From: Candidatus Acidiferrales bacterium
Lineage (GTDB): Bacteria; Acidobacteriota; Terriglobia; Acidiferrales; DATBWB01
Direction of reading: 5' to 3'
DNA: 55,646 bases
NCBI GenBank assembly: GCA_036514995.1
Contig: DATBWB010000058.1
Coordinates: 1-55,646 of the forward strand
Below, piece after piece: positions 16,239 through 24,872 of this stretch. The translations under genes were made by a program, and so were the position numbers. A model generated the notes under the pieces. That model saw nothing but the letters and a program-made list of their open reading frames with translations. It ran no database searches and was not told the DNA's origin. How positions within the stretch are numbered: position 1 is the first letter of the stretch; each line of letters starts with the position of its first letter.

Positions 16239-17465
16239 ATGAGAACGATCGAAGCCATTGGCAGCAGTCGCCGGAAGATCATGGCGGCCGCTCAAGCGCT
16301 CGAAAAAGATGTGGTGCGGTTCCTGCGCGAACTGATTGCCATACCCGCCGAAAGCTGCCAGGAAGGCCCGGTCATTCGTCGCATCCGGCAGGAGATGGAG
16401 AAGGTCGGGTTCGACGAGGTCCGCGTGGATCCGATGGGCAACCTTCTCGGGCGCATTGGCCGGGGGCGGAAAGTCATCATGATGGACTCCCACACTGACA
16501 CCGTCGGCGTGGGCGATATCCGCGAATGGTCTTTCGATCCCTTTCAGGGCAAGGTGGAAGATGGCTTCATTTACGGTCGGGGCGCTTGTGATCAACGCGC
16601 CGGAATGGCTTCGCTGGTTTACGCGGGGAAGATCATCCAGGAGATGAATCTTCTCGGCGATTACACGCTCTATGTCGCCGGCACGGTGCAGGAAGAGGAC
16701 TGCGACGGCCTTCCCTGGGTTTATATTTTGAAAGAGGACGGAATCAAGGCGGACTGCGTTGTGCTCACCGAGCCGACGAACCTCCGCGTTCATCGCGGTC
16801 ACCGCGGAAGAATGGAGATGGAAGTTCACCTGCGAGGCCGCTCCTGCCACGCGAGCGCCCCGGAGAGGGGAGACAACGCGATCTACAAGATGACAAGACT
16901 CATTGCCGAAGTGGAAAAGCTCAACGAGCGCCTCCCGGACGACCCCTTTCTGGGAAAAGGCACGATTGCGGTGACGGAAGTGCGGTCGCTCGCGCCTTCG
17001 CTCTGCGCTGTGCCCAGCGTCTGCACCATTCATCTGGATCGCCGGCTGACGATGGGCGATACGCGGGAGAGCGCGGTGGCCCAGGTCAAAGCCTTGCCCG
17101 GGGCTCAGGACGCTGAGGTGGAAATCTTGCGCTACGATCGCCCCAGCTATACCGGGCTGCGCTACCCGATGGAAAAATACTACCCGACGTGGTCGCTGGC
17201 GGAGGACCATCCGCTGGTGCGGGCGGGTGTGGCGACCTATGAGGCCCTTTTCGATGCCCGGCCGGTGGTGGACAAGTGGACCTTCAGCACCAACGGCGTG
17301 GGCAGCATGGGGATCATGGGCGTGCCGACAATCGGCTTCGGGCCGGGAGACGAGACGGTTGCTCACAGCGCGGGCGAGCGCGTCGCCATCCGTCACTTGG
17401 TTGACGCCATGGCCTTCTACGCGGCGTTTCCGCTCGTCTATCTGGACGCGGTTTTACACGAATGA
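16239..17465 (+). CDS. ygeY: YgeY-type M20 metallohydrolase
   Basis: A 408-residue M20-family dinuclear zinc hydrolase closest to YgeY, a deacylase-type enzyme of the bacterial purine-degradation cluster. Metal ligands visible are DSHTDTVG (His, residues about 84-91), GACDQRAGM (Asp), QEEDCDG (catalytic and binding Glu), LTEPT and the C-terminal AHSAGE His. The sequence RGHRGRMEMEVHLRGRSCHAS matches the dimerisation-domain start. Family databases label it 'selenium metabolism-linked hydrolase', but that label comes from genome context, and no selenium gene is visible here. In gut bacteria YgeY is thought to act on a ureido intermediate of urate breakdown. A GGGGAG ribosome-binding site precedes the ATG. 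Confidence 0.87.
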   Translation: MRTIEAIGSSRRKIMAAAQALEKDVVRFLRELIAIPAESCQEGPVIRRIRQEMEKVGFDEVRVDPMGNLLGRIGRGRKVIMMDSHTDTVGVGDIREWSFDPFQGKVEDGFIYGRGACDQRAGMASLVYAGKIIQEMNLLGDYTLYVAGTVQEEDCDGLPWVYILKEDGIKADCVVLTEPTNLRVHRGHRGRMEMEVHLRGRSCHASAPERGDNAIYKMTRLIAEVEKLNERLPDDPFLGKGTIAVTEVRSLAPSLCAVPSVCTIHLDRRLTMGDTRESAVAQVKALPGAQDAEVEILRYDRPSYTGLRYPMEKYYPTWSLAEDHPLVRAGVATYEALFDARPVVDKWTFSTNGVGSMGIMGVPTIGFGPGDETVAHSAGERVAIRHLVDAMAFYAAFPLVYLDAVLHE

Positions 17466-17527
17466 ACTCGCCCTCCTAGGCGGCTTCTACGGGTCGCTGG
17501 GCACGGGTTGCGGGTCACGGTATTTCC

Positions 17528-19753
17528 ATGGCCGAACTCTTCCCGCTTTCGCTTGACCTGCTCTTGAAGCGAGCGTTCCGGGAGTACGAGCGCGAGGGCA
17601 AGATCTTTGATCTGCCCAGGGCGAAATTCTTCCGCGGCGATCCGTCGCTTGATACCTCGGTCCTCTTCCACGGCTACCGCGCCTCGACGCCGATTGGTCC
17701 CGCCGCCGGCCCGCACGACCAGATGGTGCAGAACATCGTCCTGTCCTGGCTCGCTGGCTCGCGCATCATCGAGCTGAAGACCGTCCAGATCCTCGACGAG
17801 CTGAAAATTCCGCGCCCGTGCATTGATATGGCCAACGTCGGCTATAACGTCGAATGGTCGCAGGAGCTGAAGCTTGATCTCTCCCTGCGCGAATACGTCG
17901 GAGCGGCCATGCTGATCGAAATCCTCAAGGCCTCCGGCCTGCTGGGCGATGAGTTTCCCGGCTCCAAGCGCGAAACGATCTACGACATGAGCGTCGGTTA
18001 CAATCTCGAAGGCATCAGCTCGCCGCGCGTCCGGCAGTGGATCGAATCCATGAAGGACGCGACGGCGATTGTCAATGAGTTGCGCGGCCAGCTAACGCCC
18101 GAGTTCGCCCGCTACCGCGACCTGCCCTTCCCCGCCCGCCTGAGCGACACCATCACCCTTTCCACCTTCCATGGCTGCCCGGCGGATGAAATCGAGCGCA
18201 TCGTCCATTTTTTGCTGACGGAAATGGATGTCCACGTCTGCATCAAGATGAACCCCACCCTGCTCGGCAAGCCGGCGGTCGAACACCTCCTTCATGACGT
18301 GATGGGCTATCAAGACATTCGCGTGACCCAGGAAGCTTTTGACAAGGATTTGCAGTTTCCGCAGGCGCTCGAAATTGTGGACCGGCTCGACCGGGTAGCT
18401 CGCTCGCGCGGCAAACGCCTGGCGGTTAAATTCAGCAACACGCTCGTCGTCAAAAACCACCGCACCTTCTTCACCGACGAGGTCATGTACATGTCGGGCG
18501 CCCCCCTGCATGTCATCACCTTGAACCTCGTGCGAAAGTTTCGCGAGCAAGTGGGGCAGGCGATTCCCATCTCCTTCTCGGCCGGCCTCGACGCCAACAA
18601 TGTTTCGAACGCAGTCGCCATGAATTTTGTCCCGGTCACCACCTGCACCGACCTGCTTCGTCCCGGAGGCTATGGCCGCCTGGTGCGGTACATGGACCGC
18701 CTGGAAGCGGCCATGAAGGCCATGGGTGTCGGGACGATTGGCGACTTTGTGCTTCGCTATGCCGGCCAGAGCAGCGCCGCTGTGGAGCAGGTCCTCGAGC
18801 GATGGCGGGAATCCCTGGGCTCGAGCGACCGGGGCGGCAGTGCGAGCGCCCTCGCATGGATCCAGTCAACCCTTCAACCTCGTTTGCTGGAGTGGTCGGC
18901 CGGCCCGCCAACCCCGATCAGGCCCTTCTGCGCGGCCCTGGCGCAGGAGTTTTCCGGGAGGGTGGCGCCGCAACTGCCGGTTGCTCTCGCCGAGCATCTC
19001 TGCCAGAAACTGGAGGAACTGCCGCAAGCGCTGGTGGACGCCGCCGGAGTGCTCAATACGCCCGGCATTGTGGACAAGACCACCGCTGACCATCGCTACT
19101 ATTACGAGCAGAACAAGGCGGTACCGCGCAAAATCGGCTCCAAACTCTATCTCTACGATTGCATCAATTGCGACAAGTGCGTGCCGGTCTGCCCCAACGA
19201 TGCCAATTTCGTTTACGAGGATGAAGCGGTCGAAATTTCCTATCCCAATTACCGGCTGGGGCCAGACGGCAGCCTCGCTTTCGAGCCGGGTGGTACCCTC
19301 AAAATCGCCAAGGCGCACCAGCTCGCCAACTATGCCGACTTCTGCAACGATTGCGGAAACTGCGACGTTTTTTGTCCCGAAGACGGTGGCCCATACATCG
19401 AGAAGCCGCGCTTCTTCGGCAGCCTGGAGACCTACCGGAAGTACGGAAAAGCCAATGGCTTTTTTGTGGAATTCGGCGCAGAGCAACGAACCATTTATGG
19501 CACCATCGGCAACAAGGCCTATTCCCTCTCGATCGATTCCGGCTCCGGCCACGCTCGCTTCTCCGATGGCGCCGTCGAGGTGGATCTGGATGCGGCGACG
19601 CACCAGCCCGTTTCCGCCAGCCGCATCGCCACGGCGGCGGTGCCGGGCGCGGCGGCTACGATTGACATGCTCCCCTACCACCAGCTTCGTCTGCTGCTGG
19701 ACGCGGTTTCCAAAAAAGATTCCGTGAACTATGTCAACCTGAGGGCCATCTGA
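17528..19753 (+). CDS. ygfK: YgfK-like iron-sulfur oxidoreductase, short form
   Basis: A 741-residue homologue of YgfK, annotated elsewhere as putative selenate reductase subunit and needed for bacterial urate breakdown. The N-terminal 430 residues form a dihydroorotate dehydrogenase-like barrel (HGYRASTPIGPAAGPHDQ, FSNTLVVKNHRTFF, ISFSAGLDANN). Two [4Fe-4S] motifs follow: CINCDKCVPVCPND near residue 545 and CNDCGNCDVFCPEDGG near residue 604. E. coli YgfK is about 1030 residues and includes a glutamate-synthase-like FAD/NAD(P) module before the clusters. No GxGxxG module is visible here, so electrons must come from a separate protein. It lies 9 bp before ygeW. Confidence 0.82.
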   Translation: MAELFPLSLDLLLKRAFREYEREGKIFDLPRAKFFRGDPSLDTSVLFHGYRASTPIGPAAGPHDQMVQNIVLSWLAGSRIIELKTVQILDELKIPRPCIDMANVGYNVEWSQELKLDLSLREYVGAAMLIEILKASGLLGDEFPGSKRETIYDMSVGYNLEGISSPRVRQWIESMKDATAIVNELRGQLTPEFARYRDLPFPARLSDTITLSTFHGCPADEIERIVHFLLTEMDVHVCIKMNPTLLGKPAVEHLLHDVMGYQDIRVTQEAFDKDLQFPQALEIVDRLDRVARSRGKRLAVKFSNTLVVKNHRTFFTDEVMYMSGAPLHVITLNLVRKFREQVGQAIPISFSAGLDANNVSNAVAMNFVPVTTCTDLLRPGGYGRLVRYMDRLEAAMKAMGVGTIGDFVLRYAGQSSAAVEQVLERWRESLGSSDRGGSASALAWIQSTLQPRLLEWSAGPPTPIRPFCAALAQEFSGRVAPQLPVALAEHLCQKLEELPQALVDAAGVLNTPGIVDKTTADHRYYYEQNKAVPRKIGSKLYLYDCINCDKCVPVCPNDANFVYEDEAVEISYPNYRLGPDGSLAFEPGGTLKIAKAHQLANYADFCNDCGNCDVFCPEDGGPYIEKPRFFGSLETYRKYGKANGFFVEFGAEQRTIYGTIGNKAYSLSIDSGSGHARFSDGAVEVDLDAATHQPVSASRIATAAVPGAAATIDMLPYHQLRLLLDAVSKKDSVNYVNLRAI

Positions 19754-19761
19754 ACACCCAC

Positions 19762-20778
19762 ATGAAGAAAGCTCTTTTCCCGGGCAAGGACTACATCACC
19801 ACCGAGGAGTGGACTTGCGACCAGATGGAAGTCTTGCTGGATGTTTCGGCCGACCTGAAGCGCAAATTTAAAAAGAAAATCCCGCATCGCTACCTGCCGG
19901 ACAAAACCATCTTTCTGATGTTTTTCGACAAATCCACCCGCACGCGCAATTCCTTCGAGGCCGGGGTTACCCAACTCGGCGGCCACGGTCATTTCCTCAC
20001 CGCCGATGCCATGCAAGTGGCCCACGGCGAGAGCCCGAAGGACACCGGGATTATTCTCTCTCGCTATGGCCACGCCATCGCCATACGTCACGACCTCATC
20101 CCCGGCGAGGGAAACGCCTACATGCGCGAAGTGGCCCGGTGGGCGGACGTTCCGGTGATCAACATGCAGTGCGATGTGGACCACCCCTGCCAGACCCTGG
20201 CCGATTTGATGACCATGCGCGAGAAACTTGGCAAGAATCTACGCGGCCGAAAGCTGGCTGTCACCTGGGCCTACGCTCCGAGCTATGCCAAGCCGCTCTC
20301 CGTGCCCCAGGGCCTCATCATGCTTCTTCCGCGGTTCGGCATGGACGTTACCCTTGCCCATCCGCCCGAATATTTCCTGATGCCGGCGACGATGGAAGCG
20401 GCCCAAAAGAATGCCCGCGCCGCGGGAGCAAAGTTCGAGGTGGTGGACTCGATGGAAGAAGCTTTCCGCGACGCCGACGTTGTGATCCCCAAAAGCTGGG
20501 GCTGTCTCAAAACGATGGGCAGAAATCCCGAAGAATCCTTGCGCATCGCCAAGAAGTATCGCCACTGGATCTGCGATGCCGAAAAAATGAGGCTGGCGCG
20601 GCCGCATTCGCTTTATATGCACCCCTTGCCCGCCGACCGCGGCAATGAGGTTACCGACGAAGTCATCGATGGTCCCCGGTCAGTGGTTTTCGACGAAGCC
20701 GAGAACCGGCTCCATACTTGCAAGGCCATCATGGCCCTGACCATGGCCGACCGGGAAATCGAATATGAAGCAGCGTGA
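19762..20778 (+). CDS. ygeW: Knotted carbamoyltransferase YgeW
   Basis: A 338-residue member of the knotted carbamoyltransferase family. The carbamoyl-phosphate site is intact: FDKSTRTRNSFEAG near residue 55 and DHPCQTLADLMT near residue 139 (the HPxQ motif). The second-domain signatures WAYAPSYAKPLSVPQG and MHPLPADRG match YgeW rather than ornithine or aspartate carbamoyltransferases. YgeW's natural substrate was long unknown; in the urate cluster it is thought to remove a carbamoyl group from a ureido compound, yielding carbamoyl phosphate that a carbamate kinase would turn into ATP. No carbamate kinase gene is in this window. It follows the ygfK homologue by 8 bp and probably shares its mRNA. 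Confidence 0.9.
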   Translation: MKKALFPGKDYITTEEWTCDQMEVLLDVSADLKRKFKKKIPHRYLPDKTIFLMFFDKSTRTRNSFEAGVTQLGGHGHFLTADAMQVAHGESPKDTGIILSRYGHAIAIRHDLIPGEGNAYMREVARWADVPVINMQCDVDHPCQTLADLMTMREKLGKNLRGRKLAVTWAYAPSYAKPLSVPQGLIMLLPRFGMDVTLAHPPEYFLMPATMEAAQKNARAAGAKFEVVDSMEEAFRDADVVIPKSWGCLKTMGRNPEESLRIAKKYRHWICDAEKMRLARPHSLYMHPLPADRGNEVTDEVIDGPRSVVFDEAENRLHTCKAIMALTMADREIEYEAA

Positions 20779-20790
20779 GGCCACCGGCTT

Positions 20791-20809
20791 GCCCCGATGG
20801 AATCGGGGC
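20791..20809. repeat. Short palindrome, GCCCCGAT/ATCGGGGC
   Basis: A perfect 8 bp stem with a GGA loop between ygeW and ssnA, flanked by GGCTT and TCGC. Same family as 9414-9432 and 10894-10912. It could differentially stabilise the upstream message. Confidence 0.55.
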
Positions 20810-20853
20810 TCGCTCCCGCTCTTCGCTCGGGTTGGCTTCAATAGCGGAGTGAC

Positions 20854-22200
20854 ATGCTGATCAAGAATGCTCGCATTGTGACCTTGGATGGGGCGAACCG
20901 CGTCCTGGACGACGGCGCGGTGCGCATCGCCGCCGATGGTTCGATCGCCGGGGTGGGCACGCTGGCGGAGGTTGCTTCGAGCGAACCCGCCGATCGGGAA
21001 ACCCTCGACGCCGGCGGCCGGCTCTTGATGCCGGCCCTCATCAACGCGCACACGCATCTCTACAGCACGCTTGCCCGGGGCATCTCTTTGCCGGGCCGGC
21101 CGCCCAGGAACTTCCTGGAAATTTTGAAGAAACTGTGGTGGCGGCTGGATTGCGCCCTCGACCTTGAGGACGTTTACTGGAGCGCTCTGGTCGGACTGAT
21201 CGACTATGCCAAGGCGGGAGTGGGGACTCTCGTGGATCACCACTCGAGCCCCCATGCTTGCGCTGGCAGTCTGGATCGAATCGAGCAAGCCTTTCGCAAG
21301 GTGGGTCTTCGCGGATGTCTCTGCTACGAAACCACCGACCGCAACGGCCCGGCAAAATCACGCGAAGGGTTCAAGGAAAACGTGCGCTTCCTTGAGCGCC
21401 TTCGGCGCAACGCCCAAGGCGGAGCAGGCGACGGCCTCGTGTACGGCCATTTTGGCTTGCACGCTTCGTTTACGCTCAAGGATCGCACGCTTGAGGCGTG
21501 TGTCGAGGCTGACCGGTCGCTCGGCGCCGGTTTTCATATCCACGTGGCCGAAGACCGTGCGGATGTCCGGGACGCCCGCCAGCGCTACCACAAGTCGGTG
21601 GTCGCGCGCCTGACGGATCTCGGCGTGCTCTACGACCGCTCGCTCGCAGCCCACTGCGTCCACGTGACAGCGGCCGACATTCGCCGGCTGGCCCACCGCG
21701 CGATTAACGTTGTCCACAACCCGCAATCGAACTGCAACAATGCCGTAGGGACAGCCCGCCTGGTCGAAATGGTGCGGGCCGGCGTGCTTGTCGGGATCGG
21801 CTCGGATGGCTACACTCCGCGGCTGTGGGAAGAATTCAAGACCGCGTTTCACCTCCAGAAAATTCGCAAGGGCGATCCGCGCGTCGGCTATGCTGAAGCT
21901 TACGCCGCCGCCTTTCTCAACAACCGGGAGATTCTCCGAAAAATTTGGGGACTCGAACTCGGGCGCATTGAGGCTGGCGCGCGGGCCGATTTGATTCTGG
22001 TGGATTACTTCCCGCCCACCCCGCTGCGCCCCGACAACCTGTTTGGCCACATGTTGTTCGGCATCTCGAATGCCGCCGTGGACACCCTGCTGGTCAACGG
22101 CCGCGTCGTGGTGCGCAACAAGGAATGCGTCACCGTGGACGAACGGGCAGTGGCCGAGGGCGCCAAAGCGCGGGCTCGCGCTTTGTGGGACCGGTTCTAG
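20854..22200 (+). CDS. ssnA: SsnA-type aminohydrolase
   Basis: A 448-residue amidohydrolase matching SsnA, the putative aminohydrolase of the purine/urate cluster. Metal-site motifs are NAHTHLYSTLARGI, GFHIHVAED, HCVHVTAAD and GIGSDGYT. The family-specific LPGRPPRNFLEILKKLWWRLD segment is present near residue 80. The chemistry is hydrolysis of an amino or ring C-N bond; the exact substrate is unresolved for the family. It starts 75 bp after ygeW, the gap containing one palindrome. With the 8-oxoguanine deaminase-like gene, the island has two amidohydrolases, but neither is a HyuA/dihydropyrimidinase type. Confidence 0.9.
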   Translation: MLIKNARIVTLDGANRVLDDGAVRIAADGSIAGVGTLAEVASSEPADRETLDAGGRLLMPALINAHTHLYSTLARGISLPGRPPRNFLEILKKLWWRLDCALDLEDVYWSALVGLIDYAKAGVGTLVDHHSSPHACAGSLDRIEQAFRKVGLRGCLCYETTDRNGPAKSREGFKENVRFLERLRRNAQGGAGDGLVYGHFGLHASFTLKDRTLEACVEADRSLGAGFHIHVAEDRADVRDARQRYHKSVVARLTDLGVLYDRSLAAHCVHVTAADIRRLAHRAINVVHNPQSNCNNAVGTARLVEMVRAGVLVGIGSDGYTPRLWEEFKTAFHLQKIRKGDPRVGYAEAYAAAFLNNREILRKIWGLELGRIEAGARADLILVDYFPPTPLRPDNLFGHMLFGISNAAVDTLLVNGRVVVRNKECVTVDERAVAEGAKARARALWDRF

Positions 22201-22228
22201 ACCCCGAAAGGACCAGGACGCCACCGGA

Positions 22229-23593
22229 ATGAAGCAGACGATTCCCGGGCCAACCTACTTTGAGATGCTCCATCCGGAGTCGCTGCCTCAGGCTCTGCGC
22301 CAGCGGGCCTTGGCGGCTCTGGCCGGGAACGAACTCGATCCCATCAACCTGTTCAACATCACGTGGAGAGACCCGGAGAATCGTGTCCGGCACGTCGTGC
22401 TGCCGCGGGAGCTGACGGGGGTGGAGGCAAACATCATCGTCCTTCTCGGCTGCCGTTTTCCTTCGGGCAGCCACAAGGTCGGCCCGGCCTACGCGACACT
22501 TCTGGAGGGTGAGCTGGCGCGAGAGATTGTGCCCGGCGAATCCACGATTATCGGCCCCTCCACCGGCAACTTTGGCATCGGCGTCGCCTACATTTCCCGG
22601 CTCATGGGGTTTCCCTCGGTCGTCATCATGCCCGAGGAGATGAGCAAGGAGCGCTACGAGCGCATTCGGAGATATGGCGGCCGGCTGGACTTGACGCCGG
22701 GCTCGGAGAGCGACGTCATCCTGGTGATTGAGCGCGCCGAGTACTACAAGAGAGACCCGCGCAACAAGATTCTCGCTCAATTCGAGCTTCTGCCGAATTA
22801 CCGTTTCCACCGATACGTCACCGGGGGCAGCGCGCTGGAAGCGGCGCGCGCCTACGGCAACGGACGCATTGCCGCCTTTGTGGCGGCGCCGGGGTCGGCC
22901 GGGACGCTTGCCGCCGGCGATGAGATCAAGTCAAAGTTCCCGGACGCCATCCTTTGCGCCCTCGAGCCGCTCGAATGTCCCACGCTCTATAACAATGGCC
23001 GCGGCACACACCGCATTGAAGGCATTGGCGACAAGATGGTGACTTTGATCCACAACGTCCTCACCACCGACTACGTCGGCCTGGTTCACGATGACCACTG
23101 CGTGATGGGCCTCAAGGTGTTGCACGATGGCCTTCGGCTCCTCGAAAAGCTTTTGCGGCTCGGCGAAGGCTTTCTGGAGCCCCTGGGAGGTCTCTTCGGA
23201 ATCTCGAGCATCTGCAACATTGTCGGTTCCATCCGGACCGCGAAATTTCTCAACCTGAGCCGGAAGGATAATGTCGTGACCATTGCGACGGACGGGTTCG
23301 ATCGTTATCCCTCGGTGCTTGCTGATCTGGAGCGGCGCAAGGGGCCAATCACGAATGCCGTCATGCTGGACTGGTTTGAAGAGATTTTCCGGGGGGCAGC
23401 CGCCGGTGAGATTCTCGACGTGCGACCGGGCGAACAGAAGGAGCGGCTCTTTCGACAGAAAGAAGAGGTCTGGCCGCGGTTTGGCTACAGCGCGGAATAC
23501 CTCAACCGGATGAAATCCCCTTCGTTCTGGGAGACGGAATACGACCACATCCGCCGCGTGGACGAGCAATGGAAAACAGCCCGGTCTCTTTGA
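22229..23593 (+). CDS. PLP-dependent fold-type II enzyme of unknown substrate
   Basis: A 454-residue PLP enzyme of the cysteine synthase/threonine dehydratase superfamily. K83 in PSGSHKVGPA is the likely Schiff-base lysine, and STGNFGIG near residue 112 is the phosphate-binding loop. The barrel continues with PSVVIMPEEMSKERYERIRRYGG and AAPGSAGTLAAGDEI. The C-terminal 100 residues (RKGPITNAVMLDWFEEIFRGA onward) are not typical of cysteine synthase. As last gene of the island it occupies the position that diaminopropionate ammonia-lyase (ygeX) fills in functional terms elsewhere. A beta-elimination or diamino acid lyase role is therefore plausible, but only inferred. The ATG at 22229 follows an AAAGGA motif about 15 bp upstream. 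Confidence 0.78.
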   Translation: MKQTIPGPTYFEMLHPESLPQALRQRALAALAGNELDPINLFNITWRDPENRVRHVVLPRELTGVEANIIVLLGCRFPSGSHKVGPAYATLLEGELAREIVPGESTIIGPSTGNFGIGVAYISRLMGFPSVVIMPEEMSKERYERIRRYGGRLDLTPGSESDVILVIERAEYYKRDPRNKILAQFELLPNYRFHRYVTGGSALEAARAYGNGRIAAFVAAPGSAGTLAAGDEIKSKFPDAILCALEPLECPTLYNNGRGTHRIEGIGDKMVTLIHNVLTTDYVGLVHDDHCVMGLKVLHDGLRLLEKLLRLGEGFLEPLGGLFGISSICNIVGSIRTAKFLNLSRKDNVVTIATDGFDRYPSVLADLERRKGPITNAVMLDWFEEIFRGAAAGEILDVRPGEQKERLFRQKEEVWPRFGYSAEYLNRMKSPSFWETEYDHIRRVDEQWKTARSL

Positions 23594-23596
23594 AGG

Positions 23597-24010
23597 TCAG
23601 GCAGGCAATCCTCGCTCTTCCTTGCGCGAAATTTTTCGCGCTTTTCGGCCGGAGCGGCTCGTGCCGAGCTCGCGAGGAGAACCGCTGATGGCGGCGATAA
23701 AGCGATAGCCTTTGCGGGAAACGGTCCGGATGAACCTGGGATGTATGCGATTGTCTCCCAGGGCCTGCCGGATCTCGGTGATGCTCTGGTTCAAGACCCC
23801 TTCTTCGACGCTTCTGCCTCCCCAGACGACGCCCATCAACTCCGCCTTGCTGACCAAGCGCCCCGGGTTTTCGAGGAGATAGACCAGCACGGAGTAGGTT
23901 TTGGGGCGCAGAGCGATTTCTTTTCTGCCCCGCAGGAGTAACTCGCAACTTTCGTCCAGACAAAACTTCCCAAACCGGTATTTGAGGGAAGAGGAGTGTT
24001 GGCCACGCAC
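23597..24010 (-). CDS. Winged-helix (OmpR/PhoB-type) DNA-binding protein
   Basis: A 137-residue protein made almost entirely of one OmpR/PhoB/CadC-type winged helix: YRFGKFCLDES at the start, then LRPKTYSVLVYLLENPGRLV, the recognition region VEEGVLNQSITEIRQALGD and the wing RFIRTVSRKGYRFIA. Receiver, membrane or sensory domains are absent, unlike CadC-like proteins of acidobacteria, where TPR or TolB-like repeats usually follow. The basic C-terminal tail (RSGRKARKISRKEE) may add DNA contacts. It converges on the PLP enzyme with only 3 bp between stop codons, so it may regulate the island. The start is a GTG with GAGG upstream. Confidence 0.8.
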   Translation of the reverse strand: MRGQHSSSLKYRFGKFCLDESCELLLRGRKEIALRPKTYSVLVYLLENPGRLVSKAELMGVVWGGRSVEEGVLNQSITEIRQALGDNRIHPRFIRTVSRKGYRFIAAISGSPRELGTSRSGRKARKISRKEERGLPA

Positions 24011-24469
24011 AAGGAGCCTCGCTTTGAGAAATTTTTCAGAAAACTTCCAGAACTCCTTCGAGACATTGCCACCGAAGAGGATCGAGAATGACCCCGGACG
24101 GTAGGAAATGAAGCAACTCGCAAACAGTTCGGCTCGGCACAGACAGGCGGCTCGAAATCACTCTGCCCAACAAGATACATCCGGGCGGCCAGCTTCTCAA
24201 GCGCCGGGAACAGGACGCGGAGAATCCGAACGGGTTCGGAGAGCCAACTCCGCTTCCGGAGCAGATTCATGCGAGTGCCGGAGGGAGCGAACATGCTCGT
24301 AGGGATACTCATGATCAGTTGTTTTTTGTTGTTGGTGATGAGCTTGATGGCCCCGGAGCGCCGCCAGGCGTTGTGAAAAGCGGGGTGCCCCCAGCCGTGC
24401 CCAACCCGCCGCGGCGGGCGTTGCCCGGACCGCGAGAAGAGAAGCCCGGAAAGTTCGTGGAGGCAGAGG
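24011..24469. other. Gap with no supported gene
   Basis: About 460 bp between the winged-helix gene and the small zinc-ribbon gene. Open frames exist on both strands but have low-complexity Ser/Arg-rich translations and no ribosome-binding sites or family resemblance. The left part (24011-24330) is AT-richer than its surroundings and may hold the regulator's promoter. Confidence 0.4.
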
Positions 24470-24664
24470 ATGACCGGGGAACGCGTGTTGATAGTCTGCA
24501 CCGGATGCTACTCGCTGCTGAAATGGATGGAGCTCGATGAGAGTGGCCGGAAGATTTTGCGCGACGGTGGATCGGTCCCCGAGCACTGCCCGCGTTGTGG
24601 CCAGACAATGGGATGGCAATGGTTCCCGGCGACCGACGACTCCGCCAAACACCCGCCAAATTAG
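24470..24664 (+). CDS. Small zinc-ribbon-like protein
   Basis: A 64-residue protein with two CxxC pairs, CTGC near residue 10 and CPRC near residue 40, spaced as in a zinc ribbon, and conserved-looking aromatic residues (LLKWMELDESG, MGWQWFP). A GGAGG ribosome-binding site lies 6 bp before the ATG, which supports translation. No family can be named. It has no signal peptide. It could equally be a small metal-binding regulator or a rubredoxin-like protein. Confidence 0.45.
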   Translation: MTGERVLIVCTGCYSLLKWMELDESGRKILRDGGSVPEHCPRCGQTMGWQWFPATDDSAKHPPN

Positions 24665-24872
24665 TCCCATTCCAATTCAATTGCCCGATCTCACCTCGGC
24701 GACCTTCTATCCGCTCCCGGGGGAAGAAAACGCGGGTGAAACCCGGGGTGGCTTGGCTTACAATCGGGGCCGCGCGTAGAGACTTATCTTCTCTTCTCCA
24801 GGTCAGCCGACTTGAGCTGTCCTATTGCTCAAGAGAACCGCGCCGACCGACTGTCACTATGGAGATGAACGC

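Noticed and set aside
16239-19753. Selenium-dependent metabolism, suggested by database names of YgeY and YgfK
   Set aside because: The label reflects genome context elsewhere; no in-frame TGA codon, SelA/SelB/SelD or selenate-binding feature is seen.
24011-24501. Possible minus-strand gene upstream of the winged-helix regulator
   Set aside because: The translation is Ser/Arg-rich without a ribosome-binding site or family resemblance and overlaps a better-supported small plus-strand gene.
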